DNA of 64,000 nucleotides from Thermothelomyces thermophilus ATCC 42464 (lineage: Eukaryota; Ascomycota; Sordariomycetes; Sordariales; Chaetomiaceae): contig NC_016478.1 in assembly GCF_000226095.1 (NCBI RefSeq), positions 2,098,001-2,162,000 of the forward strand. The letters run 5' to 3'. The notes beneath the pieces were generated by a model. That model was not told the origin of the DNA. It saw nothing but the letters and a program-made list of their open reading frames with translations, and made no database searches. A program made the translations under genes and the position numbers. Shown here one piece after another: positions 12,201 through 23,909 of this stretch (its first letter is position 1; each line of letters begins with the position of its first letter).

Positions 12201-15088
12201 CGGCCGCACTCCTTCTCTTCCGATGGTAGGACTAACGACACCACCAAGGACGGCGCGCATCTCTCCTCTAAGTCGCTCTCGTCCGAACTGTCCTCGGCAT
12301 TGGATTCTCCAGCTACCACCGTGGAAGCGTCCGACGCGGAGACTGCGGTGGTGCCCAAGGCCGAGGATGCCGCCGGATCTGGGCCGGCCGAGCCGACCAG
12401 GGCGGATGCCCTTGCTTTGGAGGTTGAGAGACTCAAGGCGCTTGCCGCCGAGAGAGAGCTTGCCGAGAAGGAGCTTGCCGAGCGCTATGCCCAGCTGGAA
12501 GAACAGCACCAGCACACCCTCGACATGGTCGAGGAACTCAAGACGGAGGTCGCCAAGGCCCAGGCGGCCAGCAGCGAAGCGTCGTCGCCAAAGGGCAACA
12601 CCCCGGTGATCCGCCGCAAGTCCAGCCAGAACGTCATGATCATCGATCGCGCTCACCGGTCGTTCGCGTCGCTGCGGAACATTGCCGCCGAGAACTTTGA
12701 GAACCAGCCGGATGTGATGCAAAACTTCGAGCTCAACCTGAATGCGGCCATGCACGAGCTCCACTCGAGATCCGAGCGCATCCAGGAGCTCGAGGCCGAC
12801 GTCGCGACAGCCAAGAAGGAGATGGAGACGAAGATGACCATCATCTCGGGCCTGACGCGCGAGCGCTCCAGCTTGAAGGCGACCTCCCCCATGGATATGG
12901 CCATGGTATCCACCCTCCGGGAGCAGCTCGAGCAGAGCGAGATGCGCATCAGGGAGATGCAGGAGGCGCATTCCGCGCGCGAGAAGGAACTGGAGGGTCA
13001 GCTGGCCGAGCTGCGGGAGTCGCTGAAGCAGGCCACGCTCGAGGCAGAGGAGGCCAGGGCATCGGCCAAGGCGGCCGTCGAGCTCCAAGAGTCTATGAAG
13101 CAGGCTTCTCTCGCCGCAGCGGAGAACTCCACAGCCGATGCCGAGGCCGTTGCCGAGTTGCAGGAATCGCTCAAGCAGGCGACTGCGGCGGCGGCGGAGG
13201 CGGCAGAGTCTGCCAGGGCAGCCTCGGAGGAGTCGGCAGCCCAGCTCGAGCTGCGCGAGAAGAGGATCTCGGAGCTCGAGTCCGAGCTCGCCGGCTGGGA
13301 GGAGAGGCACAACACGGCCTTGCAGAGCATGCGCGAGACGGAAGAGCAGATGGCCAAGACGATCAAGGAACTCGAGAGCCAGGTCGCGGCCGTCTCGGAG
13401 CAGCTGGCCGAGGCCGAGCGGAAGAGACCCGAGGAAGAGGAGGCGCTTAAGGAGGCCGAGGCCAAGCACAAGGAGCTGGTCGACTTCTTGCGGAGCGAGA
13501 TCGATGAGTACAAGAGCATCATCAGCAGCAACCAGTCCAAGGTTGCCGAGGTCGAGCAGCAGCACACGGCGACCAAGAAGCTGCTCGAGATTGCCGCGAA
13601 CGACCGTGACGAGGCGTCGAAGGAACTCGAGGCGCACAAGGAGCTGGTGGCTAAGCTGGAAGCTCAAATAGCCGATCACGAAGAGACCATCAGAGCCCAC
13701 CAGGAGAGCATCAGCGAGCTGCAGTCGAAGCACGCTCGGGAGATCGAGGAGCTGGAGTCGTCTGCGAAGCAAGATCTCGAGTCGCAGCTAGCGGCCCTCA
13801 AGTCCGAGCACGCAGGTCGCATCAGCCGGCTCGAGGGCGATCTGACCGAGGCGCGGGAAGAGCTCATGAAGGTTGCCACGCAGGTCGCCTTCGCTCTCGG
13901 TCTGGACGTCAGCGTCGAGAGGATCTCGGAGCGCATCGAACAGCTCGCCTCGTACCAGAAGGCTCTGGTCCAGGAGCAGGAGAGGAGGGAAGAACTCGAG
14001 AGCCACGTGCTGGAGCTGTCCAACATCAACGACGCGGTCATGCGCGACCTCGAGGCGGTCCGGGAGAGCTTGAACGAGGTTCTCGAGGGGGAGAGCGCCG
14101 ATGCGAAGAATCCTTCTTGCCCGGTCAAGGAGCAGGTCGACCTGGTCAAGAAGAAGGTGGCGGACCTCGAGACCAAGAACAAGAAGAACTCGCGGCTCGT
14201 CGAAGAGCTCGAGGACCAGCTGCAGAACAACTACGATCAGGTACAGATGGCGAGCAATCGCCTGTCGACGCTGCAGATGGAGCGAAACGCGCAGCTGGAG
14301 GAGGCCAACGCCGCCAAGGCCAAGCTGCAATCCGAGCTGGATACCCTCCGGGAGGAGTACGCCGCTCTCCAGGTACGTTGTCTCTCTCTGTCCCTAACCA
14401 GTCCTCCTCCTCCTCCTCCTTCTTCCTCCCTCCTCCCCTCTTCTCTCTCCCCTCCTAACAATAACACGGTACACAGGCCAAGCTGGACGCTGTGCAGTCG
14501 GCCGAGAGTCCGCAGCGCTCCAACTCGCTTACGGGCCAGGTCCGCAAGAGCAACTCGGTCGCCTCCCTCCCGTCCCCGCCGCCGGCCATCCCGCTGCCCC
14601 CTCTCCCGAACGGCACGTCGGGCTCCAACCCGGGCACGACCTCGCCGACCCCTCGGCCGCCCAGCAAGGACATCGGCGGGGGCTCGCCGTCGTCGCCATC
14701 GTCGTCGGCGGCGGCGACGGCGGGCATGATGCAGATCCAGGAGGACCAGGAGGCGCGGATCCGGCTCATCGAGAAGGCGCTCCGGGCGGAGAAGCAGCTG
14801 ACGGCGACGCTGGAGGAGGCGCTCACGGATCTGGAGCAGCAGCAGAACGCGCTGCAGTCCGACTGCGAGGCGTGGCGGCGCCGGGCCGGCGAGCTCGAGG
14901 CCGAGGTCAAGGCGCTCAAGGAGCGGCCCCCCGCGGCGGCCGACCAGGACCTCCACCGGTACAGCCTGCAGCAGGTCGAGGAGGAGCGGCGCAAGCGGCG
15001 CGACGCCGAGATCGCGCGCGCGCACCTCGAGGAGCGCATGAACACCATCTCCAAGAAGAAGAAGAAGGGGAGCCTCAACTGCTTCTAA
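9298..15088 (+). CDS. Long kinesin motor protein, kinesin-4-like, with extended coiled coil
   Basis: Four exons, 9298-9460, 9571-9894, 9994-14372 and 14477-15088, give 1,825 aa. Each join preserves frame; the first restores 'KVAVRVRPP', the start of the motor. The N-terminal motor (about residues 52-445) has the P-loop GQSGAGKSYT at residue 138, switch I NARSSRSH near 290 and switch II DLAGSE at 343. A coiled coil of nearly 1,000 residues follows, broken by Gly/Thr and Pro/Ser-rich linkers. The motor type, long coiled coil and lack of FHA or PH domains suggest kinesin-4 (KIF4/KIF21-like), though the subfamily is not certain by eye. Known members move to microtubule plus ends and limit microtubule growth. 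The extreme C-terminus is a run of five lysines followed by GSLNCF, a possible lipid-modified basic tail. Introns 1 and 2 carry a T-rich tract and a GT repeat respectively. Confidence 0.88.
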
Positions 15089-15678
15089 GAGGGAGGGAGC
15101 TGCGGCTCTGGCTATGGGCCATGGCTATGGTTGGTGGCGGTGGCGGTGGCGGTGGTGTCTTCTTGGCGCTTGTTGTGGTGGTGATAGCGTTGGTGATGGT
15201 GGTGGTGGTGGTGGATGTGGGAACAAAGGAGGAGAGCAAAAAACGATTTGAAACGGTTCCGAGTTGATGGGATTGGTCTGGTTCGGGACGAAAAGCGCCC
15301 CATGGCGGAGAGATGGGAGATGACTTTCACGGCGAGCATGGATTTTCACAAGGCGAGCTGCATTCTTGCCTCCTTCTTCTTGTCTTCGCTGCTGCTCCTG
15401 CTTCTATAGAGCGAGAGCGAGCAGAGAAGATTGTTCTGGTTTGATGAATTTCTCCTCTTCTTTTCCTCCATTCTTTTTTTTCTTTTATCTTTTTACGTTT
15501 TTGTTACTCTTATCTGGTTGTTTATTTTTCTGTTTGGTTGGATCCCCTGTTTGTCCGTCTTGCTTCCCGTTCTATTATTGTTTCGACTCATTGATTCCCC
15601 CTCGAGTTTTTTTCGTCAGAATCCGTTCAAGCGCAGCGGACTGTTTGTTGCGTTTTGGTCGAACGCTCAGGTTTATAT

Positions 15679-15705
15679 CCCCCCCCCCCCCCTTTTTTTT
15701 TTTTT
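15679..15705. repeat. Homopolymer junction C14-T13
   Basis: Fourteen C directly followed by thirteen T on the plus strand, about 600 bp downstream of the kinesin stop. Such runs are prone to length errors in sequencing, so the counts may not be exact. Confidence 0.8.
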
Positions 15706-16654
15706 CTTCTGCACGCGCTACTCTTGCTTCGTTACTGGTAATGACCTTGGCACTCAACTGATGTATGTCGGCCATGTGTCTGTATGTACATGTATGTATG
15801 TACCTTTTATTCCCGTTATTTTGGAAAATTTATGATGGGAAAAGTGGTCGGCTGTTTATGCCATTTTCAGATTTGATGAATGCCAGTGTCAGTGTGTGTG
15901 TGTGTGTTTGTGTGTGTGACTGGCTAGTCACTGCGGCGACTTGCGGGTTGGGGGTTACGACAGCCAAGCAAAGGGAAGGGGGAGAGAACCATACGTCGTG
16001 CCGCAAGCGCTGAGGCGGCGGACGGATGGATGGCGTCAGATATATCGGGCCCACGGCTGCCTGGAAGCTGTGCCGTATCCACCAAACAGCGCAGGGGGAC
16101 ACGTTCGTGCCAGAATTACTGTTATATAACCCTCCCAGCAGGAACCGCCGAGTTCATCCCATGGGGAAGGCAGGTGCTACCTCGACACGTGCTCCTCCTG
16201 TATGGCTCCTGTATGCCTGGCATCGCGCATGGGTGCCTTCATTATTATCTACTAGTATATCCAGCCCTACCGTAGGGAAAGAGCCAAAACGCCAACGAAT
16301 ATTATAGCCCACATCGTACGGGGCGAGGAATGGCATGACGTATCGGACCAAGGGCTGGCTTGGGCCGCGGGCGCATTCGGTTAGTCACCTGGTGCAATGC
16401 GAGGATGCGGCCGCCATGGTTGCCTGGAGTCGCATGATGCAGGGATAATAATAATAAGTTAGAGGGGGACTCGGTCCTGCGGGAACGGAGATCGCTACTG
16501 ATGTTCGGGGCCCCGGACCCACCTCGGGTCTGTGGAAAGGGAGTCCTAGCCAAGCTCTCTCGACGAGAACAAGCAGCCAGCAGCCCTTACATATATGTAT
16601 GTACATACAAACGTTCTGCTGTGATCGATTATTACTGTACTGTAACTATTGTAT

Positions 16655-16674
16655 GTATGTACGTCCGTACATAC
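16655..16674. repeat. Inverted repeat, 9-bp arms, 2-bp spacer
   Basis: GTATGTACG, then TC, then its exact reverse complement CGTACATAC. It lies in non-coding DNA and belongs with other GTAC-centred palindromes of this window. Confidence 0.8.
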
Positions 16675-17950
16675 CATACGCATTCCGTAGCAGCCGAGCA
16701 GCCCCGAGTTGCCCGAGGCAATCGCTGGACAAAGGGGACTCGCAGGTGGTTTACCTCCGGCTCCCGGGCATCCCATCCCGATGCGATCCGAGCTCTCGCA
16801 TGCTCCAGGAGAATAGAGACGCCAGTGCTCAGCGCCGCTCGAAACAGCAGGCGAACTCGTTGCCCTGGTTGGTTTTGGCTGGCTTCCTGCGGTGGTGTTG
16901 TAGCGTTGTGTGACGGGTAAACCGGTGATTTGGGAAAACGGTGATTTGGAATTTCTCGTCATCTGTCAAGAAATGGAATGTAATGTAATGTGGGAGGCCC
17001 GCAAAACCATGGGGGGCTTGGGCTTGTTGTGGGTTGAGTCTTTTTGGGACCGGGTGCGGGGCAGAAGCTGAGGAAACCAATCCTCTGACGCCGAGCCCGT
17101 TAACTAGTGTATTCTGATTCGCGTACGGGAGTGCGTCAGGCCAATCCCATTGCCGGATCGAGCTCTGCAAGTGACGAATGCGGCGTCTGGGGCATTGATT
17201 GCTGCCCAGGGTCGTTCTGGGCAGATGCGGGGAGACGAGCTCGCGGAGGAGAGGATGGAAGCCTTTGGATCTGGAACTAGTGGAACGTGCGGACTTGTGC
17301 GTGCGTGCGTTCACCAAGTATTAACTACACTACCGTCCAATGTATCGGTACTTCGTACCTCATCGCACTTCTATCCACCCCCCACCCTGCTGCTTTTCCT
17401 CGGGTGCATGAGAGGGTTCGAGTAATTCGTTTCCCGCTGCGTCCTGGGTCAATTACCAGGCAGACAACGCATAGGAAAACCGAGTTCGCTGTTCCCAATT
17501 CGCTCTCAATATTGTCATTGCCGTCTTTTTCTCCTCTGCCTAATCGAAAAAGCAAAAGAAAGGCCTCAATGAAACTGGTAGGCACGACCAACCGAACAAT
17601 CAAAGAACGGCACCCTGGACGTCGTTAGCCAACCGGTCCGCCGCCGATAGCCCCTCCCCCAGCGCGGACCCGAACGAGTTGCTCGTGTGTGGAGACTGAA
17701 GCATGCGCTAGTCAGGATCCCCGCGGATAGCTCCCCATCTGCAATCATTATCCCGTTCCATTTTGCCGTTGATGAAAGAGGGTTTGTGTTGGCATTCCGT
17801 GATACTCTATGTGGTTCCCGAGGTGGCTTAGAGTAATACCGTCAGAGTTTTTGACGAGTGTGAAGGCATCTTTAGGTTGCCATTAGTTTGTATTCGCTGT
17901 CTGGAAGAGGAACGCATTCAGTTCTTGGGAAACGAGGGCGCGAAATACAG

Positions 17951-17966
17951 TACGGAGTACGGAGTA
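17951..17966. repeat. Tandem TACGGAG motif
   Basis: TACGGAG occurs twice in direct succession and ends in TA. The same heptamer or its complement CTCCGTA recurs in many spacers of this window. Confidence 0.75.
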
Positions 17967-19040
17967 ATCTGTATCCTCTCGTGCCAAGTCTACGACCCAG
18001 TGGAACACTGGAAACCGCGAGTGCGCAGATGGTTTCCTCCAAACTTACCCAACTAATTCAACTCGAGTTGCCAAAAAGGGGTCGAGGTCGTCGCCGGTGT
18101 GCTCGGCCGGGGCAAGTTCCTTGCTAGGTAGTAATGCAACCAACCCCCAAGTTAGGCAGCCCCCCGTGAACTGCAACCTGGACCAACACCTTCCACGAGG
18201 TGCTTGTGATCGGGTGCACTGCAACCCTCTCTCGCAGCTCAAACACCTCACCTACCTGGTGCAAGAGCATGGGTTTGCCAGCCAACCCAACTAGAGCTTG
18301 TTGAAGAAGTCGAAAGGTAGCTGGGACCAGCAAAAAGACGGCGAATGTGCCCGGCCCCGAAACCGCTCGCAAATAATCGGAGGGCTTCGGGAGAGCAGGT
18401 TCCGGAAAGAAGCTTTATTTCGCGCACGCGCCCAGACTCACCTAAGCATCGAGCTCCATTCCGGCTACACGGGCCCAACAATGGCGACATCCGTGGATGA
18501 CATGGATGGCGGTTGGAGGGGGGGCCGTCGGACGGAGGGAATTCCATGGCCCACCTGCGCTGAGTTGCCCTTGGTTAAACTACCTCGATTACCCCACCAT
18601 CCCGGCCGAAGCTACCCCTAGTGTAGTGTAGGTGATGCCAGGTACCGCTACCGGGCGCAGTCGATGGGGAAGGTGTCCCCACGCGTTGATGGAGAGCATG
18701 CATCTCGCCCTCGCCCATGCAGGATCGCTGGGGTAGATGGCCCTTCCAGGCGGGTATGCGTCGGTCGATCGTCGCTGTTGAGACGTACAGTACAAAAGCG
18801 TCGCTCCCCCCTCCCTCACTCCCCCTCCGCCCGCTGCTCGGATTATTCAACCTCCCGCTTCCCCTCTGTTCTTTCTCTCTCTCTCCCGGACTTCTCCATC
18901 CTCTTTCCGCGCTCAATCTGTAGCCATTCTGTGAATCGCACTGAGCTTGCACGCAACACCGACCACCTCCTGTGTCCTCCGAGCAAAAAGCCGCTACCTT
19001 ACCCCGCCAAGCCGACTCCGACCCCTCCATCGCCGCCATC

Positions 19041-21602
19041 ATGGCTCAAGACGCTGCCAAGGCCCCCGTGGTGGCCGAGGCTCATGAAGTCGACACCTAC
19101 CGTAAGCTTGAGGCCAAAAAAATCACTCCGGCGAATTGATGAGTTCGCAAAGTACGGAAGACGGAAAATGTGGAGCTAACGCGGCCTTATTTTGTTCCCT
19201 CCAGATCCCCCGAAGAAGATGCTCGAGAGTGAGTGCGCCAAGAAGAGATGCAGTCAGATGCGCTGCGGGGTCATCTGGCTCGATGGAAACCCCAAGAAGC
19301 AGCAGGGCTAATCAGGATTCGCGGCAGAGCACCCAAGCAAGCCTCATCTGAGCGGTACGCAAATCCCCCGAGCCCCGCTGCCTGCCCCTCTCTCTCTGCC
19401 TTGGCCCCCTGCGGCCGGCAATTGGGCGAAATTACCCCGCGACGTGACATCGCGCGCTAACACGCCCGACCCCAGGTCTCGAGGAATACCAGCGGCTGTA
19501 CAAGGAGTCCATCACAGAGCCCGACAAGTTCTGGGGGAGACTGGCCCGCGAGCTGCTCACCTGGCACAAGGATTTCCAGACGGTGAGGAGCGGCTCTCTC
19601 GTCAACGGTGACGTCGCTTGGTTCCTCGAGGGCGAGATCAACGCCTCGTACAACTGCATCGATCGCCATGCCTTCAAGGATCCCAACCGCGTCGCCATCA
19701 TTTACGAGGCCGACGAGCCGACCGATGGCCGGACCGTGACCTATGGCGAGCTCCTGCGCGAGGTTTCGCGCGTCGCCTACGTCCTCAAGAGCCTGGGCGT
19801 GCGCAAGGGCGACACCGTCGCCATCTACCTGCCCATGATTCCCGAGGCGGTCATCGCCATCCTCGCCTGCGCCAGGATCGGCGCCGTCCACTCGGTTGTC
19901 TTCGCCGGCTTCTCGGCGGACTCGTTGCGCGACCGCGTCCTCGACGCTCGCTCGCGGGTCGTCATAACCGCGGACGAGGGCAAGCGTGGCGGAAAGCTGA
20001 TCGGCACCAAGAAGATCGTGGACGACGCCCTCCGGCAGTGCCCCGACGTCACGGGCGTCCTCGTCTTCAAGCGCACCGGCGCCGACATCCCCATGACCAA
20101 GGGCCGCGATGTCTGGTGGCACGAGGAGGTCGAGAAGTGGCCCGCGTACATGGCGCCCGAGCGCATGAGCGCCGAGGACCCGCTCTTCCTCCTCTACACA
20201 TCCGGCTCGACCGGCAAGCCCAAGGGCATGATGCACACGACCGGTGGTTACCTCGTCGGCGCCGCGGCCACGGGCAAGTACGTCTTCGACATCCACGACG
20301 GCGACCGCTTCTTCTGCGGCGGCGACGTCGGCTGGATCACCGGTCATACCTATGTCGTCTACGCCCCCCTGCTCCTCGGCGTCTCGACGGTCGTCTTCGA
20401 GGGCACGCCGGCCTATCCCAACTTCTCGCGTTACTGGGACATCATCGAGAAGCACAAGGTGACGCAGTTCTACGTCGCCCCGACCGCCCTGCGCTTGCTC
20501 AAGCGCGCCGGTGACCAGCATGTGCGCAACGAGATGAAACACCTCCGCGTGCTCGGCTCCGTTGGCGAACCCATCGCCGCAGAGGTCTGGAAGTGGTACT
20601 TCGAAGTGGTCGGCAAGGAGGAGTCCCAGATTGTCGACGTGAGTAAATCCTGCTCCTGGCCGTTTCCCTCGTTCCGCCGGCCCCTAACCGTTTTGCGATG
20701 CCGCAGACATACTGGCAAACCGAGACCGGCTCGCACGTCATCGCTCCGCTGGCCGGTGTGACGCCGACGAAGCCCGGCTCCGCCTCTCTCCCGTTCTTTG
20801 GCATCGAGCCCGCCATCATCGACCCCGTCTCGGGCGAGGAAATCCACGGCAACGATGTCGAGGGCGTCTTGGCCTTCAAGCAGCCGTGGCCAAGCATGGC
20901 CCGGACCGTCTGGGGCGCCCACAAGCGTTATATGGAGACGTACCTCAATGTTTACAAGGGCTACTATGTGAGTATATATATATATGTACCCGCGGTGTTA
21001 TTTGTTTTTATTTCGTTACTTTGAGGAAAGGGCCGGCAGATAGACTAACGAGCACACAAAGTTCACCGGTGATGGTGCCGGCCGGGATCACGAGGGCTTC
21101 TACTGGATCCGGGGCCGTGTCGACGACGTCGTGAACGTCAGCGGCCACCGTCTGTCGACCGCCGAGATCGAAGCTGCCCTCATTGAGCACGCCGCCGTTG
21201 CCGAGGCCGCTGTCGTCGGCGTCGCGGACGAGCTCACGGGCCAGGCTGTCAACGCTTTCGTCTCCATCAAGGACGGCAACGAGCCGTCTGATGCTCTCCG
21301 CAAGGAGTTCATCCTTCAGGTCCGCAGGAGCATCGGGCCGTTCGCAGCTCCCAAGGCTGTGTACATCGTCCCCGACTTGCCCAAGACGCGCAGCGGCAAG
21401 ATCATGAGGCGCATTCTGAGGAAGATTCTCGCTGGCGAGGAGGACCAACTCGGCGACATTACCACGGTATGTGCCATACCCTTCTCCCCACCATCTTTCC
21501 TTATTTCGGCTTCGACTGACATGAATTCCCTTCTTCCAGCTCTCGGATCCTTCTGTCGTCGAGAAGATCATCAACGCTGTCCACGAGGCCAAGAAGAAAT
21601 AA
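19041..21602 (+). CDS. acs1: Acetyl-CoA synthetase (AMP-forming)
   Basis: Six exons, 19041-19101, 19205-19228, 19476-20638, 20707-20967, 21062-21466 and 21540-21602, give 658 aa, normal for fungal ACS. The enzyme makes acetyl-CoA from acetate, ATP and CoA. Family motifs are all present: the phosphate-binding '[11 protein letters not shown]' near residue 265, '[11 protein letters not shown]' restored exactly across the exon 3/4 join at residue 416, '[13 protein letters not shown]' and '[11 protein letters not shown]' with the catalytic, acetylation-prone lysine at residue 616. No signal peptide is seen, in keeping with cytosolic or nuclear enzyme. Exon 2 is only 24 bp and intron 2 is 247 bp. 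In Aspergillus and Neurospora the orthologues (facA, acu-5) are induced by acetate and repressed by glucose; the CT-rich promoter fits strong expression, but no specific operator could be assigned. Confidence 0.95.
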
Positions 21603-22515
21603 GGGGCGGGTGTCGCTTTGTATTTGGCGGATTTGGAGGTGTACTATCAGGGTTTTACCAACGTCTCCTTGGTTGTGCCTGGATTGTCATGATTTCTAAG
21701 GGCTGGGTTATGTGTCGATGGGGAGGCTTCTTGAGCCAGTCCTCCTTCTTTGCTTTTGAATAGCGTCGCTATCTGTTGTTCTGTGGTTCTATGCAAGCTC
21801 CAATGATCTAACCATTGGATGGATGCCTACGGAGCACATACATATATGTATGTATGTACATATGGTGTGACTCCTGACCTGAAAGGATCAGTAGTTTAAT
21901 CCGTACAGTTAGAAGTTGGACGGTGTTGGCAGTGCCCTGCTAACGTGGCTTCGTCAGCGTGGCCCCCCTCCCCGGCCGGTGTTTCTCAGCACCAACGATG
22001 ATGTGGGAAGGAGGCTGCTGGCTTTGTCAACCTCCTTCCTTCCAACTCCCCCTATGTGCGCTGATTTTTGTTCTTTTGTTTCTTGTCGGAGATTGAGGGC
22101 GTTGCTGTGGTTATGTCGGCACTAAACTCCGATGCCAAGTCCCTTGGGCAAGAGGACGCGTCAACAATTTCTACCAATGCCACCGCAGCTCGCTGTGGGT
22201 GGTCCAAGAGTTCTACTTGGCGTCTGGAGAGTGCGGGATGGGAGGAAGTGTGGCAGTGGACGATGTGGTTACGACGCAGGGCACCTCGTCCCTCCTTGCC
22301 CTCCTCTGCTGCGTAGGTAGACGTGTGCCTATGTAAATACGAAGGCTTCTCAAAATCTAGCATTGTTTTTGCGCATTTTCGGCAGTACGGATTAATTACG
22401 TCTTGTTGCTTGCCCGCAGTCTCGACGGGAATACCGTTGTAAAAAGGAAGGAATGCTTCGCCTGGCGATTTGAGGGAGGCGGTGTATGTGTACTAGTACA
22501 CTCAGCCCAAGAACG

Positions 22516-22562
<47 letters not shown>

Positions 22563-23909
22563 AATGTATTCCGATCGGGAGCCACTCAAACACATTGTTC
22601 AACCACTCCTGCATACCCGTGGGCATACTAGTAGGCAACCACAACTTCTTCTAGGAGATGGCGCTACAGCCTGCCTCGTCGCACCTGGCGTTGTGAACTC
22701 GGAACCTCGATGCGTTCCCAGCAGAAGGCCGGGAGAGATACCGCGCTCAAATTTGGCACCAACTCGTCATGTATTATTTTTAGGAGCAAGAAGTAGGGAT
22801 CGGTATGTCTGTACAGTACAATAGCAAGCATAGTGTACAGAAGAACTGCTTGATAGAGACTGATGAACCCGTCTCATGTCTTCGCGCTACGCTTGCGCCG
22901 GGTTAGCGCCATCCTTCTTCCGGATGGAAGCAACCTTCTTCCCCAGCGGGCTGGAGTCGACTTGCACTAAATAGAGGCAAGGATCCGGCAAAAGGTGCGA
23001 CTGTTATTAGCGAATGAAGCGACTCTCCAACTCCCGGCGCAGGGCTGGGCGCTGTTTTGGGAGAGCTTTCTGAAACCGACAACAAGGAGACTCGGGACGG
23101 CTGGGCGGCATGCCGCCTGCGATTCCCCGTCGCTTGCTTCGCTGTGGACATGCGAGGACATGCTGCGCATGCTCGTCATACTACATAGTATAAGAAAACT
23201 CGAGAACAGAGAACGGTCGAGACTGCCCGGATAATAAATATCCAGCAAACTTCCACTTTGGTGTCAAACCTTGACGCGCGGCAGACGCCGAGGAAAAAGT
23301 AAAGCCCCGCAGCTGACTTGCCACCTTATCCTCCCCTCATCCTTCCCGCAAACTCCGGGTTGCAGCGTGTTTGGATTGCTCCGTATTCGAGGTAACTACT
23401 CCGTAACCAACCACTTGCATCGAACGCAGCTCGCACGGTGGGCTGGGGCCCCCCCTTGGCCTGCACTGCTCATCGGACATCGATCCTTCTTGGCCCTCCT
23501 TCGGCGCCAGTAACAACCCAAGCCGCCGCACCCACTGACGGAGACATGTGCACTGCCACTGTTTGTTGCCCTTCCATTCCCTCCTCTCTTGAGCGACACA
23601 ACCTTCTTTTTTAACAAGCTTTACAAGCCCTACATATTCTTTGCTTCGTGTTCTTTCGTTTCTGCGACACCGACCCCGGCCAGTCGATCTTTACGTATCT
23701 GCCTCCGTACCTCCCTACCTTTCATTCCCAGCTACCTACGGTGCCTAACCAACATTCGACCGTATCTGCGATAACCCGTTGTCGAGAGCGTGCTCCGAGG
23801 TGAAATCCGAACTTCCATCTCTCGTCGGCATCCTGATCGTTCTTTGGCCGCGGGTCCCCAAGTCCTTTTTTTGCAGGGGATGCTAGGAACAGCGTTCGAC
23901 TTGTAGATT
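21603..23909. other. Spacer between acs1 and the ADAM-like gene
   Basis: About 2.3 kb with no supported gene. It contains two GTACGGATTA copies (21897-21906 minus, 22385-22394 plus), GTACAGTAC at 22811-22819, a TATGTATGTAC-type run (about 21839-21863) and an A42 homopolymer (22519-22560). The final 350 bp before 23910 are pyrimidine-rich and presumably carry the promoter and leader of the metalloprotease gene. Confidence 0.5.
22519..22560. repeat. Poly(A) tract of 42 bases
   Basis: An uninterrupted run of about 42 A on the plus strand. It could be the tail of an old retroposed copy or simple slippage; no flanking target duplication or retroposon body was recognised. Confidence 0.85.

Larger units (their letters stand above)
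15089..19040. other. 4 kb spacer between kinesin and acetyl-CoA synthetase
   Basis: No supported gene. The first kilobase is rich in GT and T and probably includes the kinesin 3' UTR. Features seen are a C14-T13 homopolymer junction (15679-15705), a GT repeat (about 15893-15919), a 20-bp inverted repeat (16655-16674) and a tandem TACGGAGTACGGAGTA (17951-17966). GTACAGTAC lies at 18785-18793. A CT-rich run (about 18850-18900) just before the acetyl-CoA synthetase ATG resembles the pyrimidine-rich core promoters of well-expressed fungal genes. Confidence 0.5.

Noticed and set aside
11613-13772. Long minus-strand frame of 719 codons opposite the kinesin coiled coil
   Set aside because: It is Leu/Arg/Gly-rich, as expected for the antisense of Glu- and Lys-rich coiled-coil codons with high GC. 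It has no domain and the plus-strand protein is clear.
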